From Hyphomicrobiales bacterium (lineage in GTDB: Bacteria; Pseudomonadota; Alphaproteobacteria; Rhizobiales; Devosiaceae), in assembly GCA_900470445.1 (NCBI GenBank), contig UCAU01000007.1, positions 1 to 47,049 of the forward strand: DNA of 47,049 nt. Reading direction: 5' to 3'. The stretch's first letter is position 1; each line of letters opens with the position of its first letter. Positions 17,632 to 26,488 of this stretch are shown in pieces. Position numbers and translations under genes: made by a program. The notes below the pieces were generated by a model. The model saw only the letters and a program-made list of their open reading frames with translations, made no database searches and had not been told where the DNA came from.

Positions 17632-18487
17632 CGTAGACTTCCTTGCGCTTGAGCCCGTATTTTTTGGTCACTTCATCGACGGCCGCCCGCAGGGGGTGCT
17701 TCTCCATTTCGGCGACGAGATCGGCCTGCCAATCGGCGGCGTCTGGAGCAGAAGCCTCGGCGGCGCCGGCGACGACGATGACGGCTTCGCCCTTGGTTTC
17801 GGTATCGGCAAATTCGGCGGCCAGAACGGGCAGGGTGCCGCGATGGACGCGCTCGAAGCGTTTGGTCAGCTCCAACGCCACCGCCGCCTGCCGCTCGCCA
17901 AAGATGTCGGCCATGGCCGCCAGCGTGTCATCGAGCCTTCGGGGGCTTTCGTAAAACACCAAAGTTTCACGTGAATCCTTGAGCGCCGTGATGGCAGCGG
18001 CCCGGGCGCCGGCCTTGTTGGGCAAAAAGCCGTGAAAGGCAAAGGCATCCGTGGGCAGGCCCGCCACGACCAGCGCCGAGAGCAGAGCCGAAGCACCGGG
18101 AATAGGAAAGACCGGCAGATTGGCTTCGGCCAAAGCGCGGATCAGCGGAAAGCCAGGATCGGACAGGAGCGGCGTGCCGGCATCGGAAATCAGCGCGATG
18201 GCCTGGCCGGCGGCGACGCGGGCGACGATATCATCAGCCTTGGCGCGTTCATTGTGTTCATGCAGCGCCACGCGGCGGCCCTTGATGCCGTAATGGTCGA
18301 GCAGGCGGGCGGACATGCGGGTGTCCTCGCACAGCACGACCGAGGCGGCGGCCAGGGTTTCGAGCGCGCGGATGGTGATATCGCGCAGATTGCCGATCGG
18401 CGTCGCCACGACATAAAGGCCGGGGGCGAGAGGCGGGGCGGCAAAGGCGGTGCCGGCGATGAAATAGCCGGAGGAGGGTTCGGTCAT
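17600..18487 (-). CDS. rsmI: 16S rRNA (cytidine-1402-2'-O)-methyltransferase
   Basis: 295 aa. It 2'-O-methylates C1402 in the decoding centre of 16S rRNA. It belongs to the tetrapyrrole-methylase fold, with the signature VATPIGNLRDIT near the N-terminus, CEDTR, ISDAGTPLLSDPG and GASALLSAL. The conserved VFYESPRRL follows. The ATG at 18487 is preferred over an in-frame GTG six codons earlier. A parS-like motif lies inside the gene at the codons for DSRET. It diverges from the LpoA-like gene across 87 bp. Confidence 0.95.
   Translation of the reverse strand: MTEPSSGYFIAGTAFAAPPLAPGLYVVATPIGNLRDITIRALETLAAASVVLCEDTRMSARLLDHYGIKGRRVALHEHNERAKADDIVARVAAGQAIALISDAGTPLLSDPGFPLIRALAEANLPVFPIPGASALLSALVVAGLPTDAFAFHGFLPNKAGARAAAITALKDSRETLVFYESPRRLDDTLAAMADIFGERQAAVALELTKRFERVHRGTLPVLAAEFADTETKGEAVIVVAGAAEASAPDAADWQADLVAEMEKHPLRAAVDEVTKKYGLKRKEVYDAALALKAEK
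17964..17977 (+). promoter_or_regulatory. parS-like motif, copy 4 (inside rsmI)
   Basis: GTTTCACGTGAATC inside rsmI coding sequence. On the minus strand it encodes D-S-R-E-T, part of a conserved protein stretch, so protein constraint may explain some of the match. Confidence 0.35.
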
Positions 18488-18574
18488 GGCTTTGCCTTGT
18501 CGCACGTCATTGACGCCGAGTTAACGATATCGGCGCAAGATGTTAACCGATTGCTATCAATTCGAGGGCATGGG

Positions 18575-19831
18575 GTGGGCATTGTCAAACCATCCACGCG
18601 ACGAATCCGGCTGGCGCTGCTGAGTGCGGCGCTGCTCGCCGTGTCCTCCTGCACTCCGGGCGACTACCAGATCGGTTCGCGCAGCTTCAGCTTTCCCTTT
18701 GGTGACTCGAGCCCGCCACCGGGCCAACCCATTCCGATGCAGCAGGTCGGCATGATGCCCATGCCGGTGGCGACAGGCCCCTCGGAGAGTTTCGGTCGCG
18801 GTCCGGTCAAGGTGGCCTTGCTGTTGCCGTTGAGCGGCGATCCGGGCACGGCCTCGGTCGGCATGGCGCTGGCCAATGCATCAAAGCTGGCTATCAGCTT
18901 TATCGAAGCCAATCCCAATATTGCCGAAAATATCACCATCACCCTGCGCGATACCGGCACCAGCATCGAGGGCGCGACTAGCGCCGCCAGTGCCGCGGTG
19001 ACCGATGGCGCCAAGTTGATCCTGGGGCCGTTGCGGGCCGATCAGGTAACGGCGGCAGGTGCGGTGGCGCGCTCGGCGGGGCTGCCGCTGATCGGGTTTT
19101 CCAACAATCCCAATGCGGCCAGCCCCGGCGTCTATCTGCTGAGCGTCTTGCCCGACGCCGAGATGAAGCGCTCCCTCGCCTACGTGCGGACGCAGGGCCG
19201 GCGCGGCATTGCCGGGATTTTTCCCAATACCGAATTTGGGCAGGCCCAACAGGCCGCGTTCCGCCAACAGGCGGCCGTCGCGGGCTATCAGCCGCAGGCG
19301 GTTTACGGCTTTTCAAGCGCCGGGGAGGTGCAGCAGGTCATCAGCCAGGCGCTACCGCTGATCCAGAGCGGGGTGATCGATACGCTCTTTTTGCCCGACC
19401 GGGCCAGCGCACCAGGTTTTGCCGCGGCCTTGCAGCAAGCCGGAGTGGCGCCAGGCCGGCTGCTCCTCGTAGGCTCGGCCGATTGGCAGGGCGACATGGC
19501 GATATTGCAGTCCCAGTCACTGAGCGGCGCGATCTATCCCAGCGTCGACGATGGCGGGCTCAATGCCATTGCCGGCGAATACCAGGCGCGCTTCGGCACC
19601 CAGCCGCATCCGCTATCGACCATCGCCTATACGGCAACGATCCTCGCCAATGTGAACACGTTGTCCATGGCCAACCCGCCCTATAACCCGAGCCTGATAC
19701 TGGCCGCATCGGGCTTCAACGGACGCGATGGGATATTCCGCTTCCTGGGCAATGGCCGCAGCGAATATGGGCTGGTGATCAAAAAGCTCGCGCCGGGTGG
19801 GGCGGTGACGATTGACGGCGTAAAACTCTAG
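18575..19831 (+). CDS. Penicillin-binding-protein activator, LpoA-like lipoprotein
   Basis: 418 aa from a GTG preceded by CGAGGGCATGG. A lipoprotein signal ends in LAVSSC (C26), followed by a Pro/Met-rich low-complexity linker (about residues 35-70) and then a type-1 periplasmic-binding-protein fold: VKVALLLPLSGDPGTASVGMAL, AKLILGPLRADQVTAAG, LPLIGFSNNP, GIAGIFPNTEFGQAQ. This is the domain of LpoA, the outer-membrane activator of PBP1A, and the gene neighbourhood (rsmI, yraN) agrees. A branched-chain amino-acid receptor is less likely, since there are no transporter genes. Its last four bases overlap convergent hemW. Confidence 0.85.
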   Translation: MGIVKPSTRRIRLALLSAALLAVSSCTPGDYQIGSRSFSFPFGDSSPPPGQPIPMQQVGMMPMPVATGPSESFGRGPVKVALLLPLSGDPGTASVGMALANASKLAISFIEANPNIAENITITLRDTGTSIEGATSAASAAVTDGAKLILGPLRADQVTAAGAVARSAGLPLIGFSNNPNAASPGVYLLSVLPDAEMKRSLAYVRTQGRRGIAGIFPNTEFGQAQQAAFRQQAAVAGYQPQAVYGFSSAGEVQQVISQALPLIQSGVIDTLFLPDRASAPGFAAALQQAGVAPGRLLLVGSADWQGDMAILQSQSLSGAIYPSVDDGGLNAIAGEYQARFGTQPHPLSTIAYTATILANVNTLSMANPPYNPSLILAASGFNGRDGIFRFLGNGRSEYGLVIKKLAPGGAVTIDGVKL

Positions 19832-20985
19832 GCCGCCAGATCCGCCACCACGGCATCCAGCACCGGCCAACCGCGGTCCGTCACGCGGATATTGCCATTG
19901 GGCAGGGTCTCAACGAACCCATAGCCCTTGAGATCATCGATCTGGCGCTGGTTGATCTTGCGGCCGGAAATGGCGGTGAAACGAGACGGCGAAATGCCCT
20001 CCTTGAGCCGCAGGCCCATGACTAGGAATTCGTCGCCCTGTTCTTCCCAGGTCAGCACATCGTCCACCACCATGCCGTGGCCGGCGGTGTTGACCTTTTT
20101 CTGCCAGTCGAAGGGCATTTTTTCGGCGGCGGTGGCGTGGCGCTGATTGTTGATCATCAACCTGCCATGGGCGCCCGGACCAATGCCGGCATATTCGCCA
20201 TAGCGCCAATAGAGCATATTGTGCTGGCTTTCCTGGCCGGGGCGGGCGTGGTTGGAAATCTCATAGGCGGGCAGGCCGGCGGCAGCGGTCAATTCCTGGG
20301 TCAGCTCATAGAAATCGGCCGAGAGGTCCTCGTCCGGCATTTTGAGCTTGCCAGCCTTGTGCAGGTCGAAATAGCGCGTGCCCTGCTCGATGGTCAGCTG
20401 GTAGAGGCTGATATGGCCGCGCGCCATCCAGAGGGCTTCCTTGAGCTCGTCTTCCCAATCTTCCAGGGTCTGGTGGGGACGGGCATAGATCAGATCGAAG
20501 CTCGAGCGCTCGAACACCGATTGAGCGATGCGCACTGCGCGGATAGCTTCGTCCACCGTATGGCGACGGCCGAGTTCTGCCAGCGGCTTGTCGCGCAGCG
20601 ATTGCACGCCCAGCGAGACGCGATTGACCCCGGCGGTGCGGAACCCCTTGAAGCGGTCGACTTCGACGCTGGTGGGATTGGCTTCGAGCGTGATCTCGGC
20701 ATTGCGCTCGACGGTCCAGTGCTTGGCAATGGCGTCAATGATCTTGCCGGTGGCCCAGGGGCTCATCAGCGAGGGCGTGCCGCCGCCGAAAAACACCGAT
20801 TGGACGACCCGGCCGGGCGCCAGCTCGGCGGCATGGGCGATTTCGCGCTCATAGGCCGCGACATAGCCTTCCTCGTCAAAGGGGCCGCGATGGACATGGC
20901 TGTTGAAGTCGCAATAGGGGCATTTGGACGCGCAGAACGGCCAATGCACATAGACGCCGAACAGGTCATTGCTGGATTGCGGCAT
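19828..20985 (-). CDS. hemW: Radical SAM heme chaperone HemW
   Basis: 385 aa. It binds heme and delivers it to target proteins; older annotations call it coproporphyrinogen III oxidase-like. The N-terminal radical-SAM cluster motif is C18-x3-C22-x2-C25 in PFCASKCPYCDFN. SVFFGGGTPSLM and LEANPTS follow, then NRVSLGVQSL, and a C-terminal HemN-like domain with the GHISLYQLTIEQGTRY and WEEQGDEFLVMGLR segments. It lacks the extra N-terminal region of true HemN, which supports HemW. It lies 35 bp after rdgB on the same strand. Confidence 0.93.
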   Translation of the reverse strand: MPQSSNDLFGVYVHWPFCASKCPYCDFNSHVHRGPFDEEGYVAAYEREIAHAAELAPGRVVQSVFFGGGTPSLMSPWATGKIIDAIAKHWTVERNAEITLEANPTSVEVDRFKGFRTAGVNRVSLGVQSLRDKPLAELGRRHTVDEAIRAVRIAQSVFERSSFDLIYARPHQTLEDWEDELKEALWMARGHISLYQLTIEQGTRYFDLHKAGKLKMPDEDLSADFYELTQELTAAAGLPAYEISNHARPGQESQHNMLYWRYGEYAGIGPGAHGRLMINNQRHATAAEKMPFDWQKKVNTAGHGMVVDDVLTWEEQGDEFLVMGLRLKEGISPSRFTAISGRKINQRQIDDLKGYGFVETLPNGNIRVTDRGWPVLDAVVADLAA

Positions 20986-21020
20986 TCCCTGCTCCCAATA
21001 ATGGCTGCCACATGATGCGG

Positions 21021-21668
21021 TCAGTCCTTGGCAATCTGGTCCTCGACGAATTTCGAAAAGGCACGGGCGCGGTGGCTGAGGCCCTGCTGACCGGGGGCCC
21101 AGCTATGCTTGGCTTCGGCCGCCATCTGCCCAAAGGTGATGTCATAGCCATCGGGCATGAAAACCGGATCATAGCCATGACCGCGCTCGCCGCGCGGCGG
21201 CCAGACCAGGGTGCCATCGCAGCGGCCGACGAAAAGTTCATCGCGGCCATCGGGATGGGCGAGGCATAGCGTGGCATTGAAATAGCCGCGGCGCTGGTTG
21301 GGCGAAGTGGCATTGGCCGCCTGCAAGGCATCTTCGACGCGCTTCATGGCATGCTCGAAATTGCGCGGCATGCCGGCCCAATCGGCCGTATAGACGCCGG
21401 GATCGCCGCCCAGCGCATCGACGCAGAGCCCCGAATCATCGCTCAGCGCCAGCATGCCCGAAGCCTGGGCGGCGGCATGGGCCTTGATGCGGGCATTTTC
21501 GGCAAAGGTGGTGCCGGTTTCCTCGGGCTCGGGCAGGTCGAGCTCGGCCGCCGAAATGATTTCGAGGCCGAAGGGCTCGAACAATTCCTGGAATTCGACC
21601 AGCTTGCCCTTGTTGTGGGAGGCCAGAACCAGGCGGTCGCCATCACGCAGGCGGGGTATCGAGGTCAT
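21021..21668 (-). CDS. rdgB: XTP/dITP pyrophosphatase
   Basis: 215 aa. It removes non-canonical purine nucleotides (dITP, XTP) from the pool. The Ham1 family signature LASHNKGKLVEFQELF is at the N-terminus, with SDDSGLCVDALGG and GHGYDPVF in the core and AAEAKHSWAPGQQGLSHRARA near the end (substrate pocket). Its ATG overlaps the stop of a 54-aa ORF (ATGA), so it is coupled to the rph unit. Confidence 0.95.
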   Translation of the reverse strand: MTSIPRLRDGDRLVLASHNKGKLVEFQELFEPFGLEIISAAELDLPEPEETGTTFAENARIKAHAAAQASGMLALSDDSGLCVDALGGDPGVYTADWAGMPRNFEHAMKRVEDALQAANATSPNQRRGYFNATLCLAHPDGRDELFVGRCDGTLVWPPRGERGHGYDPVFMPDGYDITFGQMAAEAKHSWAPGQQGLSHRARAFSKFVEDQIAKD

Positions 21669-21829
21669 CGTGCTGCCCCCTTGGCTTTGCGCTCGCTGGC
21701 GGCGCGGGCCGATTGATCGAGCGCCCGGCTCACGTCATGCCAGAGGGCGCAATTTTCGCCCGGCGTGGAGCGGATGGGCTCGGGGGCGGGCTGATTGCCG
21801 GTGAGTTTTTTGAGAATCCAGCCGATCAT
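21665..21829 (-). CDS. Small ORF coupled between rph and rdgB, 54 aa
   Basis: Begins [20 protein letters not shown] and ends [10 protein letters not shown]. Its ATG overlaps the rph TGA and its own TGA overlaps the rdgB ATG, so both junctions are ATGA couplings. It has a short amphipathic N-terminus, a Pro-rich middle and a basic Ala-rich C-terminal helix. The family is not recognised. The exact double overlap is strong evidence that ribosomes pass through it. It could encode a protein or serve mainly to carry ribosomes from rph to rdgB. Confidence 0.7.
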   Translation of the reverse strand: MIGWILKKLTGNQPAPEPIRSTPGENCALWHDVSRALDQSARAASERKAKGAAR

Positions 21830-22542
21830 GAGGCGAGCGCCGCTTGTTGGAGCAGGGTCAGTTCGCCAATGCCCTGTTCGGCCAGCGCCATGAGCGCATT
21901 GAGCTCGTCGCGGCTGAAGGGGACCTGTTCGGCCGTGCCCTGGATTTCGACGAACTTGCCCGAGCCGGTCATGACGAAATTGGCGTCGGTATGGGCTTCG
22001 ACGTCCTCGAGATAATCGAGATCCAGCACGGGAGCGCCGCGATAGATGCCGCAGGAAACCGCGGCGACCGATTCGCGCAGCGCATTGCCTTTGGTCAGCT
22101 TGCGCTCGCCCATCCAGCTCAGCGCATCGGCCAGCGCGATATAGGCGCCGGTGATCGAGGCGGTGCGGGTGCCGCCATCGGCTTCGAGCACATCGCAGTC
22201 GACGGTAATCTGGTTTTCACCCAGCAATTGCAGGTCGACCACAGCGCGCAGCGAGCGGCCAATGAGGCGCTGGATTTCCTGGGTGCGGCCCGATTGCTTG
22301 CCGGCGGTCGCCTCGCGGCGGGTGCGGCTGCCGGTAGCGCGGGGCAGCATGCCATATTCGGCGGTAACCCAGCCCTGGCCCTTGCCGCGTAGCCAGCTGG
22401 GAATGCTGGTTTCCACCGATGCCGTTACCAGCACCTTGGTATTGCCGAAGCTGACGAGGCACGAGCCTTCCGCCTTTTGGGCGACGCCGCGCTCGATTTT
22501 TACGGCGCGCATCTGGTTGGGCTCACGTCCGGAAGGCCGCAT
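21826..22542 (-). CDS. rph: Ribonuclease PH
   Basis: 238 aa, the family length. A phosphorolytic 3' exoribonuclease that matures tRNA 3' ends. It starts [19 protein letters not shown], preceded by AGGTGATTTGCCC; an ATG seven codons upstream is open but atypical. Visible motifs are [37 protein letters not shown] (phosphate-binding Args) and [19 protein letters not shown]. It is first gene of the overlapping rph / 54-aa ORF / rdgB / hemW group and diverges from hrcA, an arrangement common in alphaproteobacteria. Confidence 0.97.
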   Translation of the reverse strand: MRPSGREPNQMRAVKIERGVAQKAEGSCLVSFGNTKVLVTASVETSIPSWLRGKGQGWVTAEYGMLPRATGSRTRREATAGKQSGRTQEIQRLIGRSLRAVVDLQLLGENQITVDCDVLEADGGTRTASITGAYIALADALSWMGERKLTKGNALRESVAAVSCGIYRGAPVLDLDYLEDVEAHTDANFVMTGSGKFVEIQGTAEQVPFSRDELNALMALAEQGIGELTLLQQAALAS

Positions 22543-22580
22543 GGGCAAATCACCTGAAGACAAGTCAAAGAAAAGGGCTG

Positions 22581-22596
22581 TTAACCGCCTCTTAAC
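22581..22596. promoter_or_regulatory. CtrA box between rph and hrcA, with a 10-bp inverted repeat
   Basis: TTAACCGCCTCTTAAC fits TTAA-N7-TTAAC. The second half continues as TTAACCCTGA (22592-22601), which is repeated inverted as TCAGGGTTAA at 22663-22672, 24 bases before the hrcA start. No CIRCE element is visible here. Confidence 0.45.
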
Positions 22597-22695
22597 CCTG
22601 ATGGGCCTCGCTCACAAGTCGCGGACGCTTGGCGGGAGGCAGCAATGCCCTTAAATGAGAGCTCAGGGTTAAAGGGATAATTTGAATCTTTTCTC

Positions 22696-23766
22696 ATGAC
22701 AAAGCCCCCGGAAGACTTTCTCAGCGTCCTCAATGCCCGTAGCCAGGACATCTTCAAGAAGATCGTCGAGCGCTATCTCGATACCGGCATGCCGGTGGGC
22801 TCGCGCGATCTCAGCCGCATGCTGCAGGTGGGGCTGTCGCCCGCTTCGGTGCGCAATGTCATGGCGGACCTCGAAGATCTGGGGCTGATCGCGGCGCCGC
22901 ATACTTCGGCCGGCCGCGCCCCGACGCAGGAAGGTCTGCGGTTCTTCGTCGATGCCATGCTCGAGGTAGGCGCGGTCGATGAACGCGAGCGCAGCCAGAT
23001 CGCCAGCCATATCGAAGGACGGCAGGGCCAGGTCGAGGATTTTCTGACCGAGGCCAGCCAGCTGTTGAGCGGCCTCAGCCAGGGGGCAGGGGTGGTGATC
23101 GCCGCCAAGGCCGACATGGTGCTGCGCCATATCGAATTCGTGCGGCTCGACGCCAGCCGCGCCATGGCCGTGCTGGTGGGGCAGGACGGGCAGGTGGAAA
23201 ACCGCATCCTCGACCTGCCGCCGGGCCTTGCCGCCAGCACCTTGACCCAGGCCAGCAATTATCTCGCCCATCACGTGGTCGGCCGTACCATTGCCGAGGC
23301 GCGCAAGGTCTTGGCCGAGCAACGCGCCGAACAGCGGGCCGAACTCGATGAGCTGACGCAAAAGCTGGTCGATGCGGGGATTGCCACGCTCAGCCAGCCA
23401 TCGGCTTCGAGCCAGCCCACGGTGATCGTGCGCGGCCGGGCCAATTTGATCAATGACGCCATGGCCTCGGACGATCTGGCGCGGATGCGGCAACTGTTCG
23501 ACGAACTCGAAAGCAAGGATGGCTTGCTGGACCTGTTGGGTGACGCCGAAAAGGCGCAGGGCGTGCGCATCTTTATCGGCTCCGAAAACAAGCTGTTTTC
23601 GCTCTCCGGCTCCTCGGTGATCCTGAGCCCCTATAAGGACGCCAATGACAAGGTAGTCGGCGTGTTGGGGGTGATCGGGCCGACCCGGCTCAACTACGCC
23701 CGCATCGTGCCGGTAGTGGATTATACCGCCAATGTGATTTCCGCGATGATGGCCCGCAAGCGCTAG
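22696..23766 (+). CDS. hrcA: Heat-inducible transcription repressor HrcA
   Basis: 356 aa. A repressor that binds CIRCE operators of chaperonin genes. The N-terminal winged helix (residues 8-80: FLSVLNARSQDIFKKIVERY, GSRDLSR, LSPASVRNVMADLEDLGLI, then the conserved HTSAGRAPTQEGLRFFVD) precedes a GAF-like dimerisation domain with an inserted segment. It ends in VLGVIGPTRLNYARIVPVVDYTA. No CIRCE (TTAGCACTC-N9-GAGTGCTAA) was seen anywhere in the window, so its targets, probably groESL, lie elsewhere. grpE follows behind its own RpoH-type promoter. Confidence 0.96.
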   Translation: MTKPPEDFLSVLNARSQDIFKKIVERYLDTGMPVGSRDLSRMLQVGLSPASVRNVMADLEDLGLIAAPHTSAGRAPTQEGLRFFVDAMLEVGAVDERERSQIASHIEGRQGQVEDFLTEASQLLSGLSQGAGVVIAAKADMVLRHIEFVRLDASRAMAVLVGQDGQVENRILDLPPGLAASTLTQASNYLAHHVVGRTIAEARKVLAEQRAEQRAELDELTQKLVDAGIATLSQPSASSQPTVIVRGRANLINDAMASDDLARMRQLFDELESKDGLLDLLGDAEKAQGVRIFIGSENKLFSLSGSSVILSPYKDANDKVVGVLGVIGPTRLNYARIVPVVDYTANVISAMMARKR

Positions 23767-23782
23767 TGCGGTGTTCCCAAGG

Positions 23783-23813
23783 CTTGAAAAAGCGCCATGT
23801 TTGGCCGATATGG
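23783..23813 (+). promoter_or_regulatory. RpoH (heat-shock sigma) promoter for grpE
   Basis: -35 CTTGAA (23783-23788), 16-bp spacer, -10 CCGATATGG (23805-23813), 38 bases upstream of grpE. The spacer shares AGCGCCATG with the dnaK promoter. Confidence 0.7.
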
Positions 23814-23850
23814 CTGACTAAATCCCGAACTCTCTGCGGAACCCAAATTC

Positions 23851-24435
23851 ATGATGAGCGACGAAAACGCCGCCAATGGCGAAACGCCCGAAGTCGAAAC
23901 CCCTGAAGCGACCCCTGAGATCGACCCGATCGAAGCGCTGCGCGCCGAGAATGCCGAGCTCAAGGACCGGGTGTTGCGGACCATTGCGGAGATGGAAAAC
24001 CTGCGCAAGCGCACCGAGCGCGATGTCGCCGATACGCGTTCCTACGCCATTGCCGGCTTTGCCCGCGACATGCTCTCGGCCACCGATGCACTGAGCCGGG
24101 CCCTGCTGGTGCTGCCGCCCGAAGCCCGCGAATCGGGCGACGCGACCACCAAGAGCCTGATCGAAGGCATCGAAATGACCGAGCGCGAAATGCAGCGCCT
24201 GCTGGCCAAGCACGGCGTCAAGCCGATCGAGGCCGAAGGCCAGAAATTCGATCCGCACAAGCATCAGGCCATGTTCGAAGTCCCCGATCCCAGCCGCCCC
24301 GAAGGCACGGTCGTGCAGGTCGTGCAGGCGGGCTTTGCCATCGGCGACCGCGTGCTGCGCCCCGCCATGGTCGGCGTCGCCAAAGGCGGCCCCAGCCACG
24401 CCCCGGCGGACGAAACGGTGGATAAGAGCGTTTGA
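23851..24435 (+). CDS. grpE: Nucleotide exchange factor GrpE
   Basis: 194 aa. It releases ADP from DnaK. An acidic disordered N-terminus rich in Glu and Pro (residues 1-30) is followed by the long dimerising coiled coil (about 30-85, [26 protein letters not shown]). The C-terminal beta domain carries [20 protein letters not shown] and [26 protein letters not shown], the family signature. Two adjacent ATGs are possible starts. It is preceded by an RpoH-type promoter and is the third component of the DnaK system in this window. Confidence 0.97.
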   Translation: MMSDENAANGETPEVETPEATPEIDPIEALRAENAELKDRVLRTIAEMENLRKRTERDVADTRSYAIAGFARDMLSATDALSRALLVLPPEARESGDATTKSLIEGIEMTEREMQRLLAKHGVKPIEAEGQKFDPHKHQAMFEVPDPSRPEGTVVQVVQAGFAIGDRVLRPAMVGVAKGGPSHAPADETVDKSV

Positions 24436-24507
24436 CGGCCTGAGGCCAGCTCACCAATCTAGGGGCGCCAGCAATGGCGCCCTTGTTGTTTGGGGAGGAG
24501 CACGGCC

Positions 24508-25254
24508 TTGGCAGACGATTTCTACGAGCGGCCTGAGCTTTACGATCTGGTCTCGCCGCCCGATCCGGACATGGAGCGCTTCTATGTCGAGGCAGCAGGC
24601 GGGTCCGGCCGGCAGGTGCTGGAACTGGCCTGCGGCACCGGGCGGCTCACCCTGCCGCTCCTGCGCTCAGGTGCCGATGTCACGGGCGGCGATCTCTCGC
24701 GGATCATGCTCGATACAGCGCGGCAGCGGGCGGATGCGGAGGGATTAGCGCCAACGCTGCTGGAACTGGACATGCGCGATTTCGCGCTGGGGCGACGCTT
24801 TGACACGATTATCGTGGCGGCCAATTCCCTCCTGCATCTTACCCAGACCGCGGACCAGCTGGCTTTCCTTGCCAGCGCGGCAAGGCATTTAAAGCCGGAT
24901 GGCCGGCTCATCTTCGATATTTTCGTGCCCAGCGCGTGGATACTCAGCCGGCCCGGCGACGAGCGCCAGCTATTGGGGCTGTTCGAGCACCCCGAATTGG
25001 GCGAGGTCCGTATCGAGGAAACCATCGCCTATGATCCGATCGCTCAGATCAGCCATATCGATTGGTATTGGTCACATCCGGCGGAGCAGGACTTCCGCCA
25101 TACCAGACTGGCGATGCGGCAAATCTATCCGCAGGAGCTGCTGCTCTTGCTGGAGCGTGGCGGGTTTGCGGTGATCGAGCGCTTTGGCGGATTTGATCAT
25201 GGCCCGCTCACGTCCACCAGCATGCGGCAGGTGGTGATCTGTGCGGTGAGATAG
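24508..25254 (+). CDS. Class I SAM-dependent methyltransferase
   Basis: 248 aa from a TTG start, chosen because GGGGAGGAGCACGGCC lies just before it. The SAM-binding motif I is VLELACGTGR (37-46), the acidic loop GGDLSRIML follows, then LDMRDFALGRRFDTIIVAANSLLHL. The C-terminal half has aromatic-rich strands (ISHIDWYWSHP) typical of small-molecule methyltransferases. The substrate cannot be read from sequence. It ends exactly one base before the convergent nicotinamidase gene, with no room for a terminator. Confidence 0.85.
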   Translation: MADDFYERPELYDLVSPPDPDMERFYVEAAGGSGRQVLELACGTGRLTLPLLRSGADVTGGDLSRIMLDTARQRADAEGLAPTLLELDMRDFALGRRFDTIIVAANSLLHLTQTADQLAFLASAARHLKPDGRLIFDIFVPSAWILSRPGDERQLLGLFEHPELGEVRIEETIAYDPIAQISHIDWYWSHPAEQDFRHTRLAMRQIYPQELLLLLERGGFAVIERFGGFDHGPLTSTSMRQVVICAVR

Positions 25255-25890
25255 CTACCCCAGAATATCCTTGCTCAGCACCCGTTCCACGCCGGCCTCT
25301 GCCATATCGGCCCAGGCCCGTTCCAGGCTCCCCGCATTGTCGATCGCCCGCGTGGCGTCCTCGATGATTGTCACGTCATAGCCCGCAGCGGCGCCATCGA
25401 TGGCGGTCCAGCCGACGCAGAAATCGGTGGCGAGGCCGACCATATAGAGCCGGTCCACATCGCGCTCGTTGAGATAGCCGGCCAGGCCTGTCAGCGTTTC
25501 GCGGTCGGCTTCCTGGAAGCCGGAATAGCTGTCGATCCGGGGATTATAGCCCTTGCGGATGATCAGCTGGGCCTGGGGGATGTCGAGATCGGCCGAAATC
25601 TGGGCGCCGTGGCTCATCCAGACGCAATGGTCGGGCCAGAGCACCTGGGTCCCATAGGGCAGCTCGATGGTCTCGAACGGAGCCTTGCCGGGATGATTGC
25701 TGGCAAAGGAAATGTGATTGGCGGGGTGCCAGTCCTGGGTCAACACGACATTGGTGAATTTTCTGGCCAGGGTGTTGATCAGCGGCACGATCTCGTCGCC
25801 GCCGGTCACCGCCAGATTGCCGCCGGGCAGGAAGTCATATTGCGTGTCGACGACGATCAGCACGTCCTGGGGGGTGATGGCGATCGGCAT
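25255..25890 (-). CDS. pncA: Nicotinamidase
   Basis: 211 aa. It deamidates nicotinamide to nicotinate for NAD salvage. The catalytic triad is D15 (VVDTQYDF), K113 (IIRKGYNP) and C158 (LATDFCVG). The metal site is D53, H55 and H59 in DWHPANH, plus H88. All match the PncA arrangement, which distinguishes it from other isochorismatase-like hydrolases. GAGGAGTTGCTGCC precedes the ATG. It appears monocistronic and is convergent with the methyltransferase. Confidence 0.95.
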   Translation of the reverse strand: MPIAITPQDVLIVVDTQYDFLPGGNLAVTGGDEIVPLINTLARKFTNVVLTQDWHPANHISFASNHPGKAPFETIELPYGTQVLWPDHCVWMSHGAQISADLDIPQAQLIIRKGYNPRIDSYSGFQEADRETLTGLAGYLNERDVDRLYMVGLATDFCVGWTAIDGAAAGYDVTIIEDATRAIDNAGSLERAWADMAEAGVERVLSKDILG

Positions 25891-25925
25891 GGCAGCAACT
25901 CCTCAAATGAACCGTGATGAGACTG

Positions 25926-25951
25926 CCTTGCCCAGGGCCGTCCGGGCAAGG
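25926..25951. other. 8-bp hairpin upstream of pncA
   Basis: CCTTGCCC and GGGCAAGG around a 10-nt loop, in the 163-bp divergent gap between pncA and the secreted-protein gene. It could be an operator or an RNA hairpin. No T-tract. Confidence 0.3.
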
Positions 25952-26053
25952 GGGCCACGTTCACCAGCGCCATGGAATTGCGCTTGGCGGCGGCACGTCC
26001 GCGTGCCATCTATCTCGCCCGGCCGCAGCAGACGGCCGGTTTGGGGACAATCC

Positions 26054-26386
26054 ATGCATAATCTTCTCAAGGGCGGTCTTGCCGCCCTGGCTCTTGTGGG
26101 CGGCGCAGCGCCGGCCCTGGCGCAGAATGTCGAATTCACGCTGATCAATGCCAGCTCGCAATCGCTGCATTATTTCTACACCACGCCCAGCGCCGAGAAT
26201 AATTGGGGCGAGGACCTGTTGGGCCCCGATGGCACGCTGGAAGCGGGCATGCAGGGCACGGTAAGCATTGGCGACGGCTCGGACCAGTGCCTCTATGATT
26301 TCCGCTTCGAGACCGGCGAAGGCGCTACCCTCGAGGTGAACGAAGTCGATATCTGCACGCTGGACGAATATACGCTGACCGACTAA
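26054..26386 (+). CDS. Small secreted protein, 110 aa
   Basis: A Sec signal peptide (residues 1-23, hydrophobic GGLAALALVGGAAPALA, cleavage before Q24) is followed by a mature domain of 87 residues with the NASSQSLHYFYTTP and NNWGEDLLG segments, and two Cys (C79, C101) that could form one disulphide. It ends in EYTLTD. It resembles a family of short periplasmic alphaproteobacterial proteins with a WGEDxLG motif and no assigned function; this is a recollection, not a search. The protein is acidic. It stands alone upstream of the dnaK promoter. Confidence 0.75.
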   Translation: MHNLLKGGLAALALVGGAAPALAQNVEFTLINASSQSLHYFYTTPSAENNWGEDLLGPDGTLEAGMQGTVSIGDGSDQCLYDFRFETGEGATLEVNEVDICTLDEYTLTD

Positions 26387-26488
26387 TTGGCTGGCCCGAT
26401 CATGGCAGCGCGGCGGGAACGGCGCCGCGCACCTGCCGGGCCGCGTACAACAATGAATCAAACCCAAGGCAAATCCGGGCTCTGCGCG

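Noticed and set aside
22543..22695. A CIRCE operator upstream of hrcA
   Set aside because: I looked for TTAGCACTC and GAGTGCTAA here and upstream of grpE, dnaK and dnaJ and found neither.
23271..23280. An eighth CACGTG site, inside hrcA
   Set aside because: The match to the parS-like motif does not extend beyond TCACGTGG, so it was left out of the family.
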